Positions 34,161 through 45,503 of a DNA stretch of 64,000 nt are shown here, in pieces; the first letter of the stretch is position 1; each line of letters starts with the position of its first letter. The position numbers and the translations under genes were made by a program. The stretch is from Hemerocallis citrina (Eukaryota > Streptophyta > Magnoliopsida > Asparagales > Asphodelaceae). The notes beneath the pieces are model-generated. The model ran no database searches. It was not told the DNA's origin and saw only the letters and a program-made list of their open reading frames with translations. Location: contig CM030359.1 in assembly GCA_017893485.1 (NCBI GenBank), positions 31,934,430-31,998,429 on the forward strand, written 5' to 3'.

Positions 34161-34515
34161 CCTTTTTGTCCATTGCTCTTTTATTCGTCCGTTGTGGAGA
34201 ATATATGTTCTTTCCTGGCAGGCACCTTCTATCACCACCTCTGTCTTTTTCTGCTGGCAATCACATTTAGTGAGGAAAGAATTTCGTAATTCTTGGGTCG
34301 TTTCTTTATGGCTATCATTTGGGTTATTTGGACAGAAAGGAACAATCGCATTTTTTCACTCACTTCTTCTACGATTGACTCTATTATTGACAAGTTTTTA
34401 TTCCTCTCTAAATTTTGGCCCTCCACTTTAAATCAAGTTAAAGTTACAGCCCTGAGTCTTGATCGCCTTGATAAGGGTGTTATAAGCCTACGTTCTTCTA
34501 ACTCTCTTATTCCAT
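34161..34515 (+). pseudogene. LINE ORF2 C-terminus after Del2
   Basis: Reading resumes directly after the CCTTT duplication with the second half of the zf-RVT knuckle (FVHCSF), then FRNSWVVSLWLSF and WAIIWVIWTERNNRIF in the alternate frame, the usual end of plant LINE ORF2. A frameshift near 34290 is needed to read both halves. Confidence 0.85.
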
Positions 34516-35094
34516 AATTTTAGGGTTTTTTTAATCTCCTTTTTCTCTCTTGCTTTACAGATCTGAGACTTTTTGAAGATGCTTTACGTTCTTTTCTGGG
34601 TCTACTTATTTTGAGGGATCGAGACTTCAGGTTTTGTTTGGACTGCTCCATCACCTACGGTTCTATCTATGATGGGTTTGAAATTTTCTGTTGTTTGTTC
34701 TTACTGTGATGGGTGCTGGTCTTTTTTACGTTGTCTTTGATGCCGCTTCTGATGTTAAGCGGCTTTAATTATCGACTTATTTATTTATTTCTTTAAGCGC
34801 CTGATATAGGACGCTGTAATTTTGTTCTCCCTTGTTATGTTCCCTTTTGTTTCTGCTTTGTGTGTGGTTTTCGGCAAGCTTCAAGCCTTTCCTGGTTGTT
34901 CCTGGTCTTTATTTTCTAGTCCCTGGTGACTCTGTCTATGTAGATTATTTACTGCTCCTTTTATGGTGGTTGGTACTTTAATTTGTGATGTTATGTTGCT
35001 GCATTTGTCCTTAGGTGGATGTTCCTCTCTAGTTGTTCACTGCATTTCTTGCTTTACGCCTTTATGGTGCGTCTGCATTTGTGGTTTTCCCTAG
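34516..35094 (+). other. LINE 3' UTR, first part
   Basis: T-rich non-coding sequence between the end of ORF2 and the Athila copy B insertion. CCTAG at 35090-35094 is the left copy of that element's target-site duplication. No other feature is visible. Confidence 0.8.
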
Positions 35095-36772
35095 TGTTGT
35101 GCTAATCTAGCCACCTAAATATATAGATAAAACTAGACACAAATTATAAACCTCGCAAGTGCACGAATCGTTAGAAAAGCATAGCAACAGCAAGGGTCGA
35201 TCCCACAGAGATTGTAGATTCTAACTAACTAACCAATAGAAAATAATAAAAATCATAAAGAGTTGTTTTGGAAGTCTAAAAGAAATGAAAAGATTAAACT
35301 AAGTTAAGAGATGTGAATCACAAATATTTATGAAATAGTTGGGTTTAGATCTCCACCAATAGTTAGTAATGCTAAGTCACCTTCTGAACTTCTTCTTATT
35401 ACTCATGTTTGTTCACTTTAAGGGCATGGTATCTACTCCTTAAAGTACTGTTTCCCTAGGCCAAGAATTAGGCATGGTATCTACTCTAATTCGTTTCTTT
35501 CATTAAGTCCTTAGCATGGTATCTACTAAGTTGTATTTAAGGAAAACATAAGATCAGTGGAAACGAACAAACACTCAAGGCTCTAGAAATTGGTATCAGA
35601 TCTAGATCCCTTAAGTTGACTGAACCAGGAACCCCTAAAGATTCCTTTGTTACAATTACGGGCACGAGATACGGGTCGTCTCAATATGCTCATATAACAG
35701 ATTCAGATAAATGGTAACACAAACTTGATATTCTCAAGCTCTGTTTGTCAGTCGACTGGCTCTCACCTCAGTCGACTGCTCTCAGGCTTCGAGAACAAGT
35801 TTGGTTATCACAAACCTATATCAATTCAATCAGATTCAATCAATAAGTAAATAGAAGAATTCAGAAGAACATAGTACTACATAACTACGGCTTCAATCTA
35901 CCCAACTATGAAATTTTAGTTCCACATAATAATAGTTTTATTAATCAACAAGTTCGAATACATGATCAACATAAAAGAATAAAAGGGGAAGAAATAAACT
36001 AATGAACTCCGGCAATAAGGTCGACTGGCTGTCACACAGTCGACTGCCTTCGAATACTGGATCTCTTCTTTCCTTCTTCGATGCTGATAGAATGATGCCC
36101 CTTGTTGATGACTTGAGTGCGCAGAAACTCTTGTGATTAAGTCGCTTCCCTGAGAAAAGATTAAGCCCCCGCATAATGCCTCTCTTCTGATATTTATAGA
36201 GCACCGCTGAGAATTAGGGTTTTGCCCTTTTTTCCCGGAGAGTCCTTCTTTATTTGATTTGGTGATTTATATCTTTCTCTTTTCTTCTTTCCTTCTTTAT
36301 CTGTTAACCACGTGCTCTTGGAAATACCCTGTCTTTAGATTTGATTCTTCGTATAAAATCTGGATCCACATAGATTCGAAATTAGATGCAGGTGTATCTT
36401 TGAATATCTTATCTGTTTACTCCGCCGCAGACCAGTCGACTTGTCTTCGAACCAGTCGACTGAGTCGAGACTTCTGAAGATTTCATAATTGATCAGATTA
36501 GTCGACTGTCCTTGAGAGTAAGTCGACTGTGATGAGACATCTGTGTAAGCTTGAGTTCTCTGTCCAGTCGCCTGTTTTGGAGAACCAGTCGACTGATGCT
36601 TCTGTAATCTTCTGAGTTCATCCTTAAGATCCTGAATTTGCTTCGTTTCGCTGTCTTGAGCTGTTTCCTATGGAAAAGAGAAAATAAGAGTTAAATACCA
36701 CATATAGAGCTTTTAAATGTGCATTTATAATAAGATTATTGCTTCTAAATGTGAATAATAATGTGTTCATCA
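35095..36772 (-). repeat. 3' LTR of Athila copy B
   Basis: 1678 bp, TGTTGTGC...TTCATCA on plus. TATA box at 36191-36199 (minus CTATAAATA). GTCGAC palindrome pairs at 35749/35769, 36018/36037, 36433/36453, 36499/36520 and 36565/36586. Three GCATGGTATCTACT boxes lie near 35424-35530. Confidence 0.95.
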
Positions 36773-36787
36773 AATACCCCCAAACTT
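36773..36787 (-). other. Polypurine tract of Athila copy B
   Basis: The minus strand reads AAGTTTGGGGGTATT directly before the LTR start TGATGAAC. The Athila-derived element has the same tract with one change before 50780. Confidence 0.85.
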
Positions 36788-37764
36788 AGATTTTGCTTGT
36801 CCTCAAGCAACTAGAATTACGAACAAGGGTAAAGATAATAATAACAGCCTTAACCACCAAGAGTTCTTATTATGTGGGCATCGATATAGAAAAGTATAAA
36901 CAATTTCAGATAGAGTAAAATTACACATACCCACTTTCTCTAGTGCAATTGTTTATTCATAACTCGAAACTCAACCATACTTGTCATGCAATTAATTATA
37001 GTTATAGTATGTAATTACTCAATCTGTGATTATCCCCTTTTCTCTACTACAAACCGAGTAGCAAACTAGAGTTTTTTTTTTTTTTTAGTCACTTCTCTAA
37101 AGTTGTCACTTGCCTTTTTACGCGAATGCAAAACATTTGTGATGAATCCACCCGGTTACTCAGCAAGTCACAAACTCTAAAGTGCTTTGCATACTCATAT
37201 TTCAAGTTGCCGTTTGACGTAAAGGTAAACATTGGTGATGAATACCCCTAGTTACTAAGCAACTCAAAACATTGGAGTAGATTGACTTTATTCAAATATA
37301 TATATATATATTTATATTGTATCACTCTATTTACTTAAACTCAATTTAGGACTAGATCTAAAGGGAATAATAACCAGAAAAAGCATCACATTTGTTTTTT
37401 ATGTATAATCGCATGACTCATATAATCTTGTAGGGAATTTATGAAACTCAACAATCCTAAAGTAAATAAGTATCCTTCTTCTTACTTTATAAGAAATTGT
37501 TTATCCTAAAAAAAATTCAAAAGACTCTAATACCCCTAATACCCCCAAACTTAGATGGAACATTGTCCTCAATGTTCGAAAGAAAATTTAAGAATAGGCA
37601 TATGTCACATCTAGTAAGGAGAATCTAAAAATAAAAATAACTCAAAGAAAAGTAATAATGAATAACTGAAAGAAAATAAAGGGAAAGTGTAAATACTCCC
37701 CTGAAAAATTGGGTTGCCTCCCAATAAGCGCTGTGTTTTCTGTCTTCAGCTAGACTGGATGAGG
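36788..37764 (-). other. Athila copy B 3' non-coding region with conserved block and second PPT-like tract
   Basis: No ORF of note, so no env-like gene. 37099-37281 is a block about 90% identical to 50228-50410 of the Athila-derived element. It contains two diverged copies of a unit with GATGAAT and GTTACT boxes. A second tract identical in core to the PPT (minus ATCTAAGTTTGGGGGTATT) lies at about 37535-37555, some 760 bp upstream of the LTR. Confidence 0.75.
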
Positions 37765-40308
37765 TCATGCCATGTATTGAACGGTTTGAAGATTCACATC
37801 TTCCTCTTGCGGTTCAATGCTCATCTCTATGTATGGCTTCGCTCTATGCCCGTTCACCTTAAATGTGTGATTCTTTTCCTTGCTATGAACCTCCAAAGCG
37901 CCATGTGGAAAGACTCTCGTGACAGTGTATGGCCCATACCATCTTGACATAAGCTTGCCTGGAAAAAGTCTCAATCTTGAGTTGTATATCAATACCTTCT
38001 GCCCTTCATAAAACTCCTTCCTTGCTAACTGTTTGTCATGGTACAACTTTGTCCTTTCCTTGTACAATTTCGCATTTTCATAAGCGTCATGCCTCAACTC
38101 TTCAAGCTCGTTCAGTTGCAACCATCTTTTGTCCCCTGCTTGTTTCATATCAGAGTTGAACCTTTTGATGGCCCAATACGCTTTGTGTTCCAACTCAACT
38201 GGCAAATGACATGCTTTTCCAAACACCAAACGGTATGGTGACATGCCAATGGGTGTTTTGTATGCGGTTCTATAGGCCCATAATGCATCATTCAAGCGCA
38301 ACGACCAATCCTTCCTCCTTGTGTTGACTGTCTTTTCCAAAATGCTCTTGATTTCTCTGTTGCTAATCTCCACTTGCCCACTAGTTTGAGGATGATATGG
38401 GGTGCCCACTCTATGTGTAATACCATACTTCTTCATCAAAGAAGCAAAAGGAAAATTATTGAAGTGGCTCCCTCCATCACTTATTATTGCTCGTGGTGTA
38501 CCAAACCTAGTGAAAATATTCTCCTGCAAAAACTTGACAACGACTTTGTGATCATTAGTTCGGGAGGGGACAGCCTCGACCCATTTAGACACATAATCCA
38601 CACCAACAAGTACATATAAATAACCAAATGAGTTAGGAAATGGACCCATGAAGTCGATTCCCCAAACATCGAAAAGCTCGATTACTTGGATGTTTTGTAG
38701 TGGCATTTGATTTCTAGACGAGATATTCCCTGTCCTTTGGCACTTGTCACAAGTCCTGCAAAAAGAAAAAGCATCTTTGAATACTTTAGGCCAATAAAAT
38801 CCAGATTGTAATACCTTGAGTGTTGTTCTTTTTGGTCCAAAATGTCCTCCACATGCATATTGGTGGCAATGTTGTAGAATACTCAATTGCTCTTCTTCTG
38901 CCACACATCTTCTTATAATTTGATCAGGGCAAAATTTGAACAAATAAGGATCATCCCAGTAGTAGTGCTTGCACATAGCCACCAGTCTCTTTCTTTCCTG
39001 ACTTGTCATACCTGGAGGGAAAACATGAGCGGTTAGATAATTTACAATGTCAGCAAACCATGGAAAATTTGAGCAGTGAGGTACCAGTCGACTGGTCCTG
39101 TTACCAGTCGACTGCCCCGAGCATAAGTTTATTTCAAAGAGATGTTCATCTGGGAAAGTTTCATTAAGTGGGGGCACAATTCTTTCGTCCTCCTGCAGTA
39201 GCCTGGACATGTGGTCGGCAACAGCATTATCGCTTCCTTTTTTATCTCTAATCTCAAGATCGAATTCTTGAAGCAACAGCACCCATCTGATCAACCTAGG
39301 CTTAGCATCCTTTTTAGCAAACAAATATCTCAAGGCAGCATGGTCAGTAAAAACAATAACTTTAGAACCAATTAAATATGATCTAAACTTCTCTATAGCA
39401 AAAATAACAGCTAACATTTCTTTTTCAGTAGTGGAATAATTTAGCTGTGCATCGTTTAAAGTTCGAGAAGCATAGTAGATAACATGGGGTTTCTTATTGA
39501 TTCGTTGACCTAAAACAGCCCCTAAAGCATAATCACTTGCATCACACATAAGCTCGAAAGGATGGCTCCAATCTGGTGCCAGGACAATAGGTGCAGAAAT
39601 GAGAAGATTTTTTAATGTCATAAAAGCATTTGTGCACTCTTCTGTCCATACAAACTCAACATTTTTAGCCAACAAATCACAAAGGGGTTTGGAGATTTTT
39701 GAAAAATCTTTTATAAATCTTCTATAGAACCCTGCATGTCCAAGAAAACTCCTAACACCCTTAACTGTAGTGGGAGGGGGTAGTTTTGATATTATATCTA
39801 TTTTCGCTTTGTCTACCTCTATGCCTCTTTTTGACACCACGTGTCCCAACACAATACCTTGTTGTACCATAAAATGGCACTTTTCCCAATTCAGCACTAA
39901 ATTGCACTCTTCGCATCTTTTAAGTACAAGCTGCAAATGGTTAAGGCATTCATCAAAACAAGATCCAAAAACACTAAAGTCATCCATAAATACCTCAATG
40001 AACCTTTCCACCATGTCTGAAAATATACTCATCATGCATCTTTGAAATGTAGCTAGAGCATTGCACAATCCAAAGGGCATCCTCCTGTATGCAAAAGTAC
40101 CAAAAGGACATGTAAAAGTGGTTTTTTCTTGGTCTTCTGGAGCAATAGCAATTTGATTATAGCCACTATAACCATCTAAAAAACAATAATGACTATATCC
40201 TGCTAATCTTTCTAGCATTTGATCAATAAAAGGAAGAGGGAAGTGATCTTTCCTGGTTTCATTGTTCAGTTTCCTATAATCAATGCATACCCTCCATCCT
40301 GTGGTCAC
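37765..40308 (-). CDS. pol: Athila copy B Pol: reverse transcriptase, RNase H, integrase
   Basis: 847 residues without a stop. [23 protein letters not shown] and the FMDD box at residues 107-110. RNase H: catalytic D256 in MCDAS, the E295/E297 region and D322 in TDHAAL. Integrase: HHCC finger (H482, H489, C520, C523), then D552 in IDFMGPF, D611 in ISDGGSHF and E647 in GQVEIS, the D,D-35-E arrangement. GPY/F (WYGPYTV) lies near residue 795. There is no chromodomain, as expected for Athila. The ATG at 40308 is internal to RT: it follows the one-base deletion, and the true frame began in gag. GTCGAC pair 39085/39105 encodes part of the RH-INT linker. Confidence 0.93.
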   Translation of the reverse strand: MTTGWRVCIDYRKLNNETRKDHFPLPFIDQMLERLAGYSHYCFLDGYSGYNQIAIAPEDQEKTTFTCPFGTFAYRRMPFGLCNALATFQRCMMSIFSDMVERFIEVFMDDFSVFGSCFDECLNHLQLVLKRCEECNLVLNWEKCHFMVQQGIVLGHVVSKRGIEVDKAKIDIISKLPPPTTVKGVRSFLGHAGFYRRFIKDFSKISKPLCDLLAKNVEFVWTEECTNAFMTLKNLLISAPIVLAPDWSHPFELMCDASDYALGAVLGQRINKKPHVIYYASRTLNDAQLNYSTTEKEMLAVIFAIEKFRSYLIGSKVIVFTDHAALRYLFAKKDAKPRLIRWVLLLQEFDLEIRDKKGSDNAVADHMSRLLQEDERIVPPLNETFPDEHLFEINLCSGQSTGNRTSRLVPHCSNFPWFADIVNYLTAHVFPPGMTSQERKRLVAMCKHYYWDDPYLFKFCPDQIIRRCVAEEEQLSILQHCHQYACGGHFGPKRTTLKVLQSGFYWPKVFKDAFSFCRTCDKCQRTGNISSRNQMPLQNIQVIELFDVWGIDFMGPFPNSFGYLYVLVGVDYVSKWVEAVPSRTNDHKVVVKFLQENIFTRFGTPRAIISDGGSHFNNFPFASLMKKYGITHRVGTPYHPQTSGQVEISNREIKSILEKTVNTRRKDWSLRLNDALWAYRTAYKTPIGMSPYRLVFGKACHLPVELEHKAYWAIKRFNSDMKQAGDKRWLQLNELEELRHDAYENAKLYKERTKLYHDKQLARKEFYEGQKVLIYNSRLRLFPGKLMSRWYGPYTVTRVFPHGALEVHSKEKNHTFKVNGHRAKPYIEMSIEPQEEDVNLQTVQYMA

Positions 40309-43265
40309 TCAGTAGGGATAAGCTCATTCTCTTCATTTGTCACCACTGTGACTCCACTTTTCTTAGGCACTACATGTATAGGACTTACCCATTTGCTATC
40401 TGAGATAGGGTAGATGATGCCAACATCTAGTGGCTTCAAAATCTCTGCTCTTACCACTTCCTTCATGTTTGGGTTAAGCCTTCTCCGTGCCTCCCTGCTT
40501 GGTTTTGCATTGTTTTCAAGGAGTATTCGATGCATGCATTTGGATGGACTTATTCCCTTGATATCTGCAATGGTCCATCCTATTGCACTCTTGTGTTCTC
40601 GTAGTACCCTTAGCAGCTTATCTTCTTCCTGTGCACTCAGGTTCGCAGCAATTATCACTGGTAGCGTCTGGTTCTCGCCCAAATATACATGCTTCAAATG
40701 GTCGGGCAGCTGCTTAAGCTCTGGGTCTGTAAGTTTCGGTGCAGTCGACTGGTCCCTGGTAGCAGTCTGGACAGTCGACTGATCCCCTGCAGCAGTCGAC
40801 TTGTCCAGTGCACCAGTCGACTTGTCTGCAGAAACAAAAAGTTCATCAATCACCAATTTTTCAAATACTGGTGCAAACTTACCTGAATATGACTGTGAAG
40901 CGTCAAGGTGATGTACTGTCTCTACAATTTCCCAGTCATCGTATTCCTGTTCGACATTAGATAAAGTGAGAGATTGTGTAATTATGGCCTGTAATGGTTC
41001 AACGCTATGTACCTGAAATGTTTGATCAATAATATCCAGCACCACATCAACATTATAGCATTCATGATCATCATGTGGAAATTTCAGTGTATCAAACATT
41101 TTAAATTCAACCTTTTCTCCATTTATTTTCATGCTTATGGTACCCTTTTTGACACAAATTTTTATATCAGCCGTACTCATAAAGGGCCTTCCTAAAATGA
41201 TTGGTAGAGAAGATGGCATTGAAGATTCCTCCATATCTAACACAACAAAATCAGCAGGCAAAATGAAATCGTTTACCTGAACTAGGACATCTTCCAAAAT
41301 ACCTCTAGGTCTTTTGATACTGCGATCTGCCAACTGTAACGTGATGGATGTTGGTTGGAGTTCCCCCAATCCTAACTTTTCATAGATGGTGTATGGGAGA
41401 AGATTGATGCTTGCCCCCAAGTCTAGTAGTGCTTTCTCAAAGAAGTGCTCACCAATCCTGCAAGGAATAGTAAAACTACCTGGGTCTTTTAATTTAGGAG
41501 GTAATTTTCTTAATAAGACAGCGCTCACTTCTTCTGTCAAAGCCACATCCTCCCTAACCTGAAATGTTCTTTTGTGAGTACAACATTCTTTCAAAAATTT
41601 AGCATAAGAAGGAATTTGTTTAATAGCATCAAGTAGGGGGATATTAATTTCTACCTTTCTGAGAGTTTCAAAGATGTCAAATAAATGTTGATCTTTCTTT
41701 TGTTTGACTAACCTTTGAGGGAATGGTGGCAAAACTGTTCTTTCTTTTTCACTTACCTTGTTGGACCACACAATTTTTGATGGTTGTTCTTCTTTTTCTT
41801 CGGTATGTGTTCCAACTTTGTTGTCAATTATCTTACCACTTCTTAATGTTGTGACTGCCTTGAGCTGTTCTTGGCCTCCAGGGTTTGGTATAGTTTGTGA
41901 TGGAAGTTCCCCTGCCTTTCGCTCGCTTAACTCTTTAGCAATTTGGCCAATTTGTGTTTCCAACTTCTGAATTGCTTGCCCTTGTTGGTTGCTTGTTTGA
42001 TGTTGTTGTTGGAGCAATTGAAGAACGGTGGATTCAAAATCCAACTTCTTCTGTTCTTGAACTGGCCTATCAATCCCACCTCCCATTTGGAAATTCCGTG
42101 CATGTCCTTGTGTGAATTGAGTCCCTTGATTATTCTGATTATTGCTCCATGAGAAGTTTGGATGGTTCCTCCACCCTGGGTTGTATGTGTTTGAGAATGG
42201 GTTGTTCTTTGGTGGGAACACTCCTCGACCTACATAGTTTGCATGCTCCTGATCTGTGAAAGAAGACATGGGACATGTATCAGTGGTATGATCTACATGA
42301 GAACAAATTGCACAAATTTCATTTGTTTGATTTTTAACTCCACCCATCATAGACATTGCATTAACAAGCATATCAATTTTCTTATTCATGTTTACCATTT
42401 CCAATTGAATGTTATTGTTACTAGAAATTTCATAAACTCCCTGTTTTTTCGAAGGGCCCCTCCTTGTTGAGAATTGTTGTGAATTCTCGCTGAGTTCTTC
42501 AAATAGTTCAATGGCCTCTTCGCCGCTTTTCCTCATCAAGATCCCGTTGCAAGCTGAATCCACAATTGCCTTATTAGAATCATTTAAACCTTCATAAAAA
42601 GCTTGTACCTGATCATCTTTAGGCATGTCGTGTGTTGGACACTTGAGAAGTTTGTTCTTGAAATCTTTCCAGGCTTCGAAAAATAAGTCTCCATCCTTTT
42701 GTTGGAAGAGTTGAATCTCCCTTTTTAGCTGTTTGGTCTTTTGGGCTGGAAAGAATTCTTTTAAGAACTTTGTCGCCAATTGCTCCCATGAGTTTATTGA
42801 TCCTGGTTCCAAAGAATTATACCATAGTTTAGCGTTAAGTTTTAAGGAAAAAGGAAACAAAATTAACCTGATTTGCTCAGGGGTAAGCCCTTGGACGCTT
42901 TGTGTCCTGCAGAGATCGAAAAAGTCTTGTAAATGGAGATGAGGCTCCTCATCAGGTCTGCCACTAAAATGGGGAACCATACTAAGTAACTGAGGAGATA
43001 GATGCATGTTCCCTGTGACATTTGGTTGATACGCAATGCAGGAGGGTTGTTCAATGTTCTTAGGCGTAAATTTATCCTGCATTGGTACGCGATTGGGTAT
43101 TTCTTCTGCCATGATTTCTTGTGACTGGGGTCTCTGAGCAGTCGACTGGGTTCGTACAGCAGTCGACTGGTTGGTCGCAATCAGTCGACCTAACCTGTGC
43201 AAAGTGCGTTCTGTTTCTGCGTCAATTGGTAATAGCTCTGGACGAAGTGATCTCCTTCCGTGCAT
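40305..43265 (-). CDS. gag-pro: Athila copy B Gag-protease polyprotein (frameshifted before RT)
   Basis: 986 residues, collinear with copy A. Order: Gag capsid (residues about 90-270), zinc knuckle [14 protein letters not shown] (about 317-330), Gln-rich segment, protease [13 protein letters not shown] (about 615), and the RT start ([18 protein letters not shown]). It ends at TGA because one base is missing near 40310 compared with copy A, and overlaps the pol frame by four bases. Copy B has an extra [11 protein letters not shown] segment at residues 34-44 and about 20 more residues before the Ser-Thr repeats (DKST..DKST..DQST..DQST). These Ser-Thr repeats are the translated GTCGAC palindromes at 40742-40823 and 43139-43191. 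Confidence 0.92.
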   Translation of the reverse strand: MHGRRSLRPELLPIDAETERTLHRLGRLIATNQSTAVRTQSTAQRPQSQEIMAEEIPNRVPMQDKFTPKNIEQPSCIAYQPNVTGNMHLSPQLLSMVPHFSGRPDEEPHLHLQDFFDLCRTQSVQGLTPEQIRLILFPFSLKLNAKLWYNSLEPGSINSWEQLATKFLKEFFPAQKTKQLKREIQLFQQKDGDLFFEAWKDFKNKLLKCPTHDMPKDDQVQAFYEGLNDSNKAIVDSACNGILMRKSGEEAIELFEELSENSQQFSTRRGPSKKQGVYEISSNNNIQLEMVNMNKKIDMLVNAMSMMGGVKNQTNEICAICSHVDHTTDTCPMSSFTDQEHANYVGRGVFPPKNNPFSNTYNPGWRNHPNFSWSNNQNNQGTQFTQGHARNFQMGGGIDRPVQEQKKLDFESTVLQLLQQQHQTSNQQGQAIQKLETQIGQIAKELSERKAGELPSQTIPNPGGQEQLKAVTTLRSGKIIDNKVGTHTEEKEEQPSKIVWSNKVSEKERTVLPPFPQRLVKQKKDQHLFDIFETLRKVEINIPLLDAIKQIPSYAKFLKECCTHKRTFQVREDVALTEEVSAVLLRKLPPKLKDPGSFTIPCRIGEHFFEKALLDLGASINLLPYTIYEKLGLGELQPTSITLQLADRSIKRPRGILEDVLVQVNDFILPADFVVLDMEESSMPSSLPIILGRPFMSTADIKICVKKGTISMKINGEKVEFKMFDTLKFPHDDHECYNVDVVLDIIDQTFQVHSVEPLQAIITQSLTLSNVEQEYDDWEIVETVHHLDASQSYSGKFAPVFEKLVIDELFVSADKSTGALDKSTAAGDQSTVQTATRDQSTAPKLTDPELKQLPDHLKHVYLGENQTLPVIIAANLSAQEEDKLLRVLREHKSAIGWTIADIKGISPSKCMHRILLENNAKPSREARRRLNPNMKEVVRAEILKPLDVGIIYPISDSKWVSPIHVVPKKSGVTVVTNEENELIPTE

Positions 43266-43368
43266 CCACCAAAATCCTGTAACCTAAAAGAAAAACTTAT
43301 TAATAAACTAAAAGAAAGAAAGAAAAATAAAAACTTTCTACTGATTTGTAAGTTAAAATACTAGACAA

Positions 43369-43386
43369 TCCCCGGAAACGGCGCCA
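43369..43386 (-). other. Primer binding site, Athila copy B
   Basis: The minus strand reads TGGCGCCGTTTCCGGGGA, six bases from the LTR: tRNA-Asp type with one change from the common form. Confidence 0.9.
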
Positions 43387-43392
43387 AAAACT

Positions 43393-45063
43393 TGTTGTGC
43401 TAATCTAGCCACCTAAATATATAGATAAAACTAGACACAAATTATAAACCTCGCAAGTGCACGAATCGTTAGAAAAGCGTAGCAATAGCAAGGGTCGATC
43501 CCACAGAGATTGTAGATTCTAACTAACTAACCAATAGAAAATAATAAAAATCATAAAGAGTTGTTTTGGAAGTCTAAAAGAAATGAAAAGATTAAACTAA
43601 GTTAAGAGATGTGAATCAAAAATATTTATGAAATAGTTGGGTTTAGATCTCCACCAATAGTTAGTAATGCTAAGTCACCTTCTGAACTTCTTCTTATTAC
43701 TCATGTTTGTTCACTTTAAGGGCATGGTATCTACTCCTTAAAGTACTGTTTCCCTAGGCCAAGAATTAGGCATGGTATCTACTCTAATTCGTTTCTTTCA
43801 TTAAGTCCTTAGCATGGTATCTACTAAGTTGTATTTAAGGAAAACATAAGATCAGTGGAAACGAACAAACACTCAAGGCTCTAGAAATTGGTATCAGATC
43901 TAGATCCCTTAAGTTGACTGAACCAGGAACCCCTAAAGATTCCTTTGTTACAATTACGGGCACGAGATACGGGTCGTCTCAATATGCTCATATAACAGAT
44001 TCAGATAAATGGTAACACAAACTTGATATTCTCAAGCTCTGTTTGTCAGTCGACTGGCTCTCACCTCAGTCAACTGCTCTCAGGCTTCGAGAACAAGTTT
44101 GGTTATCACAAACCTATATCAATTCAATCAGATTCAATCAATAAGTAAATAGAAGAATTCAGAAGAACATAGTACTACATAACTACGGCTTCAATCTACC
44201 CAACTATGAAATTTTAGTTCCACATAATAATAGTTTTATTAATCAACAAGTTCGAATACATGATCAACATAAAAGAATAAAAGGGGAAGAAATAAACTAA
44301 TGAACTCCGGCAATAAGGTCGACTGGCTGTCACACAGTCGACTGCCTTCGAATACTGGATCTCTTCTTTCCTTCTTCGATGCTGATAGAATGATGCCCCT
44401 TGTTGATGACTTGAGTGCGCAGAAACTCTTGTGATTAAGTCGCTTCCCTGAGAAAAGATTAAGCCCCCGCATAATGCCTCTTCTGATATTTATAGAGCAC
44501 CGCTGAGAATTAGGGTTTTGCCCTTTTTTCCCGGAGAGTCCTTCTTTATTTGATTTGGTGATTTATATCTTTCTCTTTTCTTCTTTCCTTCCTTATCTGT
44601 TAACCACATGCTCTTGGAAATACCCTGTCTTTAGATTTGATTCTTCGTATAAAATCTGGATCCACATAGATTCGAAATTAGATGCAGGTGTATCTTTGAA
44701 TATCTTATCTGTTTACTCCGCCGCAGACCAGTCGACTTGTCTTCGAACCAGTCGACTGAGTCGAGACTTCTGAAGATTTCATAATTGATCAGTCGACTGT
44801 CCTTGAGAGTAAGTCGACTGTGATGAGACATCTGTGTAAGCTTGAGTTCTCTGTCCAGTCGCCTGTTTTGGAGAACCAGTCGACTGATGCTTCTGTAATC
44901 TTCTGAGTTCATCCTTAAGATCCTAAATTTGCTTCGTTTCGCTGTCTTGAGTTGTTTCCTATGGAAAAGAGAAAATAAGAGTTAAATACCACATATAGAG
45001 CTTTTAAATGTGCATTTATAATAAGATTATTGCTTCTAAATGTGAATAATAATGTGTTCATCA
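43393..45063 (-). repeat. 5' LTR of Athila copy B
   Basis: 1671 bp. TATA box at 44487-44495 (minus CTATAAATA), so transcription would run leftwards into the PBS and gag. It differs from the 3' LTR by about eight substitutions and by 2-bp and 5-bp indels that account for the length difference. Confidence 0.95.
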
Positions 45064-45068
45064 CCTAG

Positions 45069-45503
45069 CCGTGCCTACTTTTTAGTAGGCACAATGGGGG
45101 ATAGGTGCCTCTGGCAATGCGCCGTTGGCTCTGTCCAGGTTGTCTTTCTCTTATTATTACTATCAGTGAGTAGTCGGACAGTTCTCGTGCCTCTCTTGCT
45201 TTCTGTTGTGGATGTTTTTGTGTCTGGTATCAGGTGTTTCTCTTGGCTGGTATCTTTAGCATCTTATAGTGCTACCGATGTCTGGCCTTAGCCCTAGTGC
45301 CCTTTGGTTCCCCTATTTCGTTTTGGGGCTTTATCTTCTGGCGTTCTGGCATTTCATCCTCTTCTTTGCAGAGGAGCCCCACAGCGGTGAGGTTTTCTCT
45401 GACTGAGAGAGTGGCTATCTGATGTAGGGACTTTCCTATCAGCTGTTTGTTGCGCTGAGGCCCTCGTTTAGCTCTCCAGCTTATGATCTGCTCCTTTCTA
45501 TGC
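45069..45503 (+). other. LINE 3' UTR, second part
   Basis: It continues the LINE after Athila copy B. It is T-rich and non-coding and ends at TATGC (45499-45503), the target-site copy of the solo LTR. Confidence 0.78.

Larger units (their letters stand above)
35095..45063 (-). mobile_element. Athila copy B: complete, young Ty3/gypsy element
   Basis: 9969 bp with LTRs at 35095-36772 and 43393-45063, TSD CCTAG on both sides (35090-35094, 45064-45068), PBS, gag-pro, pol and PPT. By eye the LTRs differ by eight substitutions and two indels (2 and 5 bp). The coding part needs a single base to be continuous: a one-base deletion near 40310 separates gag-pro from pol. No envelope-like ORF is present between pol and the 3' LTR. 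It is inserted in the LINE 3' UTR. Confidence 0.96.

Noticed and set aside
36773..37764. Envelope-like ORF expected in some Athila elements
   Set aside because: No frame longer than a few dozen codons exists between pol and the 3' LTR in copy B.
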